In this document: positions 63,982 to 64,000 of the stretch, one piece after another
Numbering within the stretch: position 1 is the first letter of the stretch
Layout: the number at the start of each line of letters is the position of its first letter
Origin: Ferrovibrio sp046297895
GTDB taxonomy: Bacteria; Pseudomonadota; Alphaproteobacteria; Ferrovibrionales; Ferrovibrionaceae
NCBI RefSeq assembly: GCF_046297895.1
Contig: NZ_JBKBHC010000004.1
Span: 248,001-312,000 of the forward strand
Direction of reading: 5' to 3'
DNA: 64,000 nucleotides
Program-made: the position numbers and the translations under genes
Notes under the pieces: model-generated
What the model was told of the DNA's origin: nothing
Databases searched by the model: none
Seen by the model: only the letters and a program-made list of their open reading frames with translations

Positions 63982-64000
63982 ATGAGCGCCCTGCACGAAA
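63982..64000 (+). CDS. Start of a gene cut by the window edge
   Basis: ATG at 63982 directly after the GANTC cluster reads MSALHE before the window ends. No ribosome site is evident. The divergent position opposite the DUF1190 gene suggests that the GANTC region is its promoter, but six codons give no identity. Confidence 0.3.

Overview
This 64 kb window is GC-rich, tightly packed chromosomal DNA from an alphaproteobacterium, most plausibly a free-living Rhodospirillales-type organism (the order is an inference). The evidence is an NDUFA12-type complex I accessory subunit, DUF2155 and MlaD next to aat/accBC, a fused ThiS-ThiG, a B12-dependent ribonucleotide reductase with a nearby cobalamin cluster, a DivJ/PleC-like histidine kinase, and clustered GANTC (CcrM) sites. 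I see no tRNA, rRNA, CRISPR array, IS element or prophage.

Layout. 1-7.7 kb: nrdJ (runs off the left edge), a DUF2059 protein, then NDUFA12-mlaD-DUF2155 converging on aroQ-accB-accC-aat. 8.1-10.4 kb: an unrecognised 500-residue protein and a glyoxalase II-like MBL hydrolase. 10.4-17.4 kb: tyrosine/homogentisate degradation (hppD-hmgA-fahA-GST, a divergent MarR gene with a palindromic operator, and maiA), interrupted by DedA and thiSG. 17.4-27.4 kb: gph, glmU-glmS, a Cys-phosphatase, gor and the cobalamin genes cobU, cobQ, cobD and cobC. 27.4-31.3 kb: a potFGHI-like polyamine importer. 31.5-33.8 kb: a glycosyltransferase, then a small accessory spot with two helically phased short tandem repeats and an AT-rich orphan gene. 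33.8-41.9 kb: an IlvD/Edd-family dehydratase and a hydroxyacid dehydrogenase diverging around a perfect 16-bp palindrome, a lytic transglycosylase, rhodanese, AMACR-type racemase and two SDRs. 42-48.5 kb: TetR-thioesterase, an AhpD-like protein, then a coupled acyl-CoA carboxyltransferase, GTP-cyclohydrolase-II-like (URC1), DUF1688 (URC4) and uracil phosphoribosyltransferase set. 48.6-55 kb: FecR-like protein, ornithine decarboxylase with a structured leader, a 33-residue ORF coupled to a PAS histidine kinase, a quinone oxidoreductase and an MFS exporter. 55-64 kb: mtnA with an aldolase-SDR fusion, eno, a class III cyclase, the DUF350/GspS-like/DUF1190 envelope trio, and a terminal region dense in GANTC sites with a CtrA-like box.

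Most interesting: (1) the URC-type uracil catabolism cluster with a translationally coupled carboxyltransferase; (2) mtnA next to an aldolase-SDR fusion, which looks like a fused version of the DHAP shunt for methylthioadenosine/5'-deoxyadenosine waste; (3) the 10/10.5-bp phased repeats beside an AT-rich orphan gene; (4) seven GANTC sites in 75 bp plus a CtrA-like box at the right edge; (5) a tiny Arg-rich ORF coupled to a histidine kinase.

Functional links: B12 synthesis supports NrdJ. Polyamine import, ornithine decarboxylase and a glutathionylspermidine-synthase-like ATP-grasp protein occur in one window. The aromatic pathway is complete from hydroxyphenylpyruvate to fumarate and acetoacetate.
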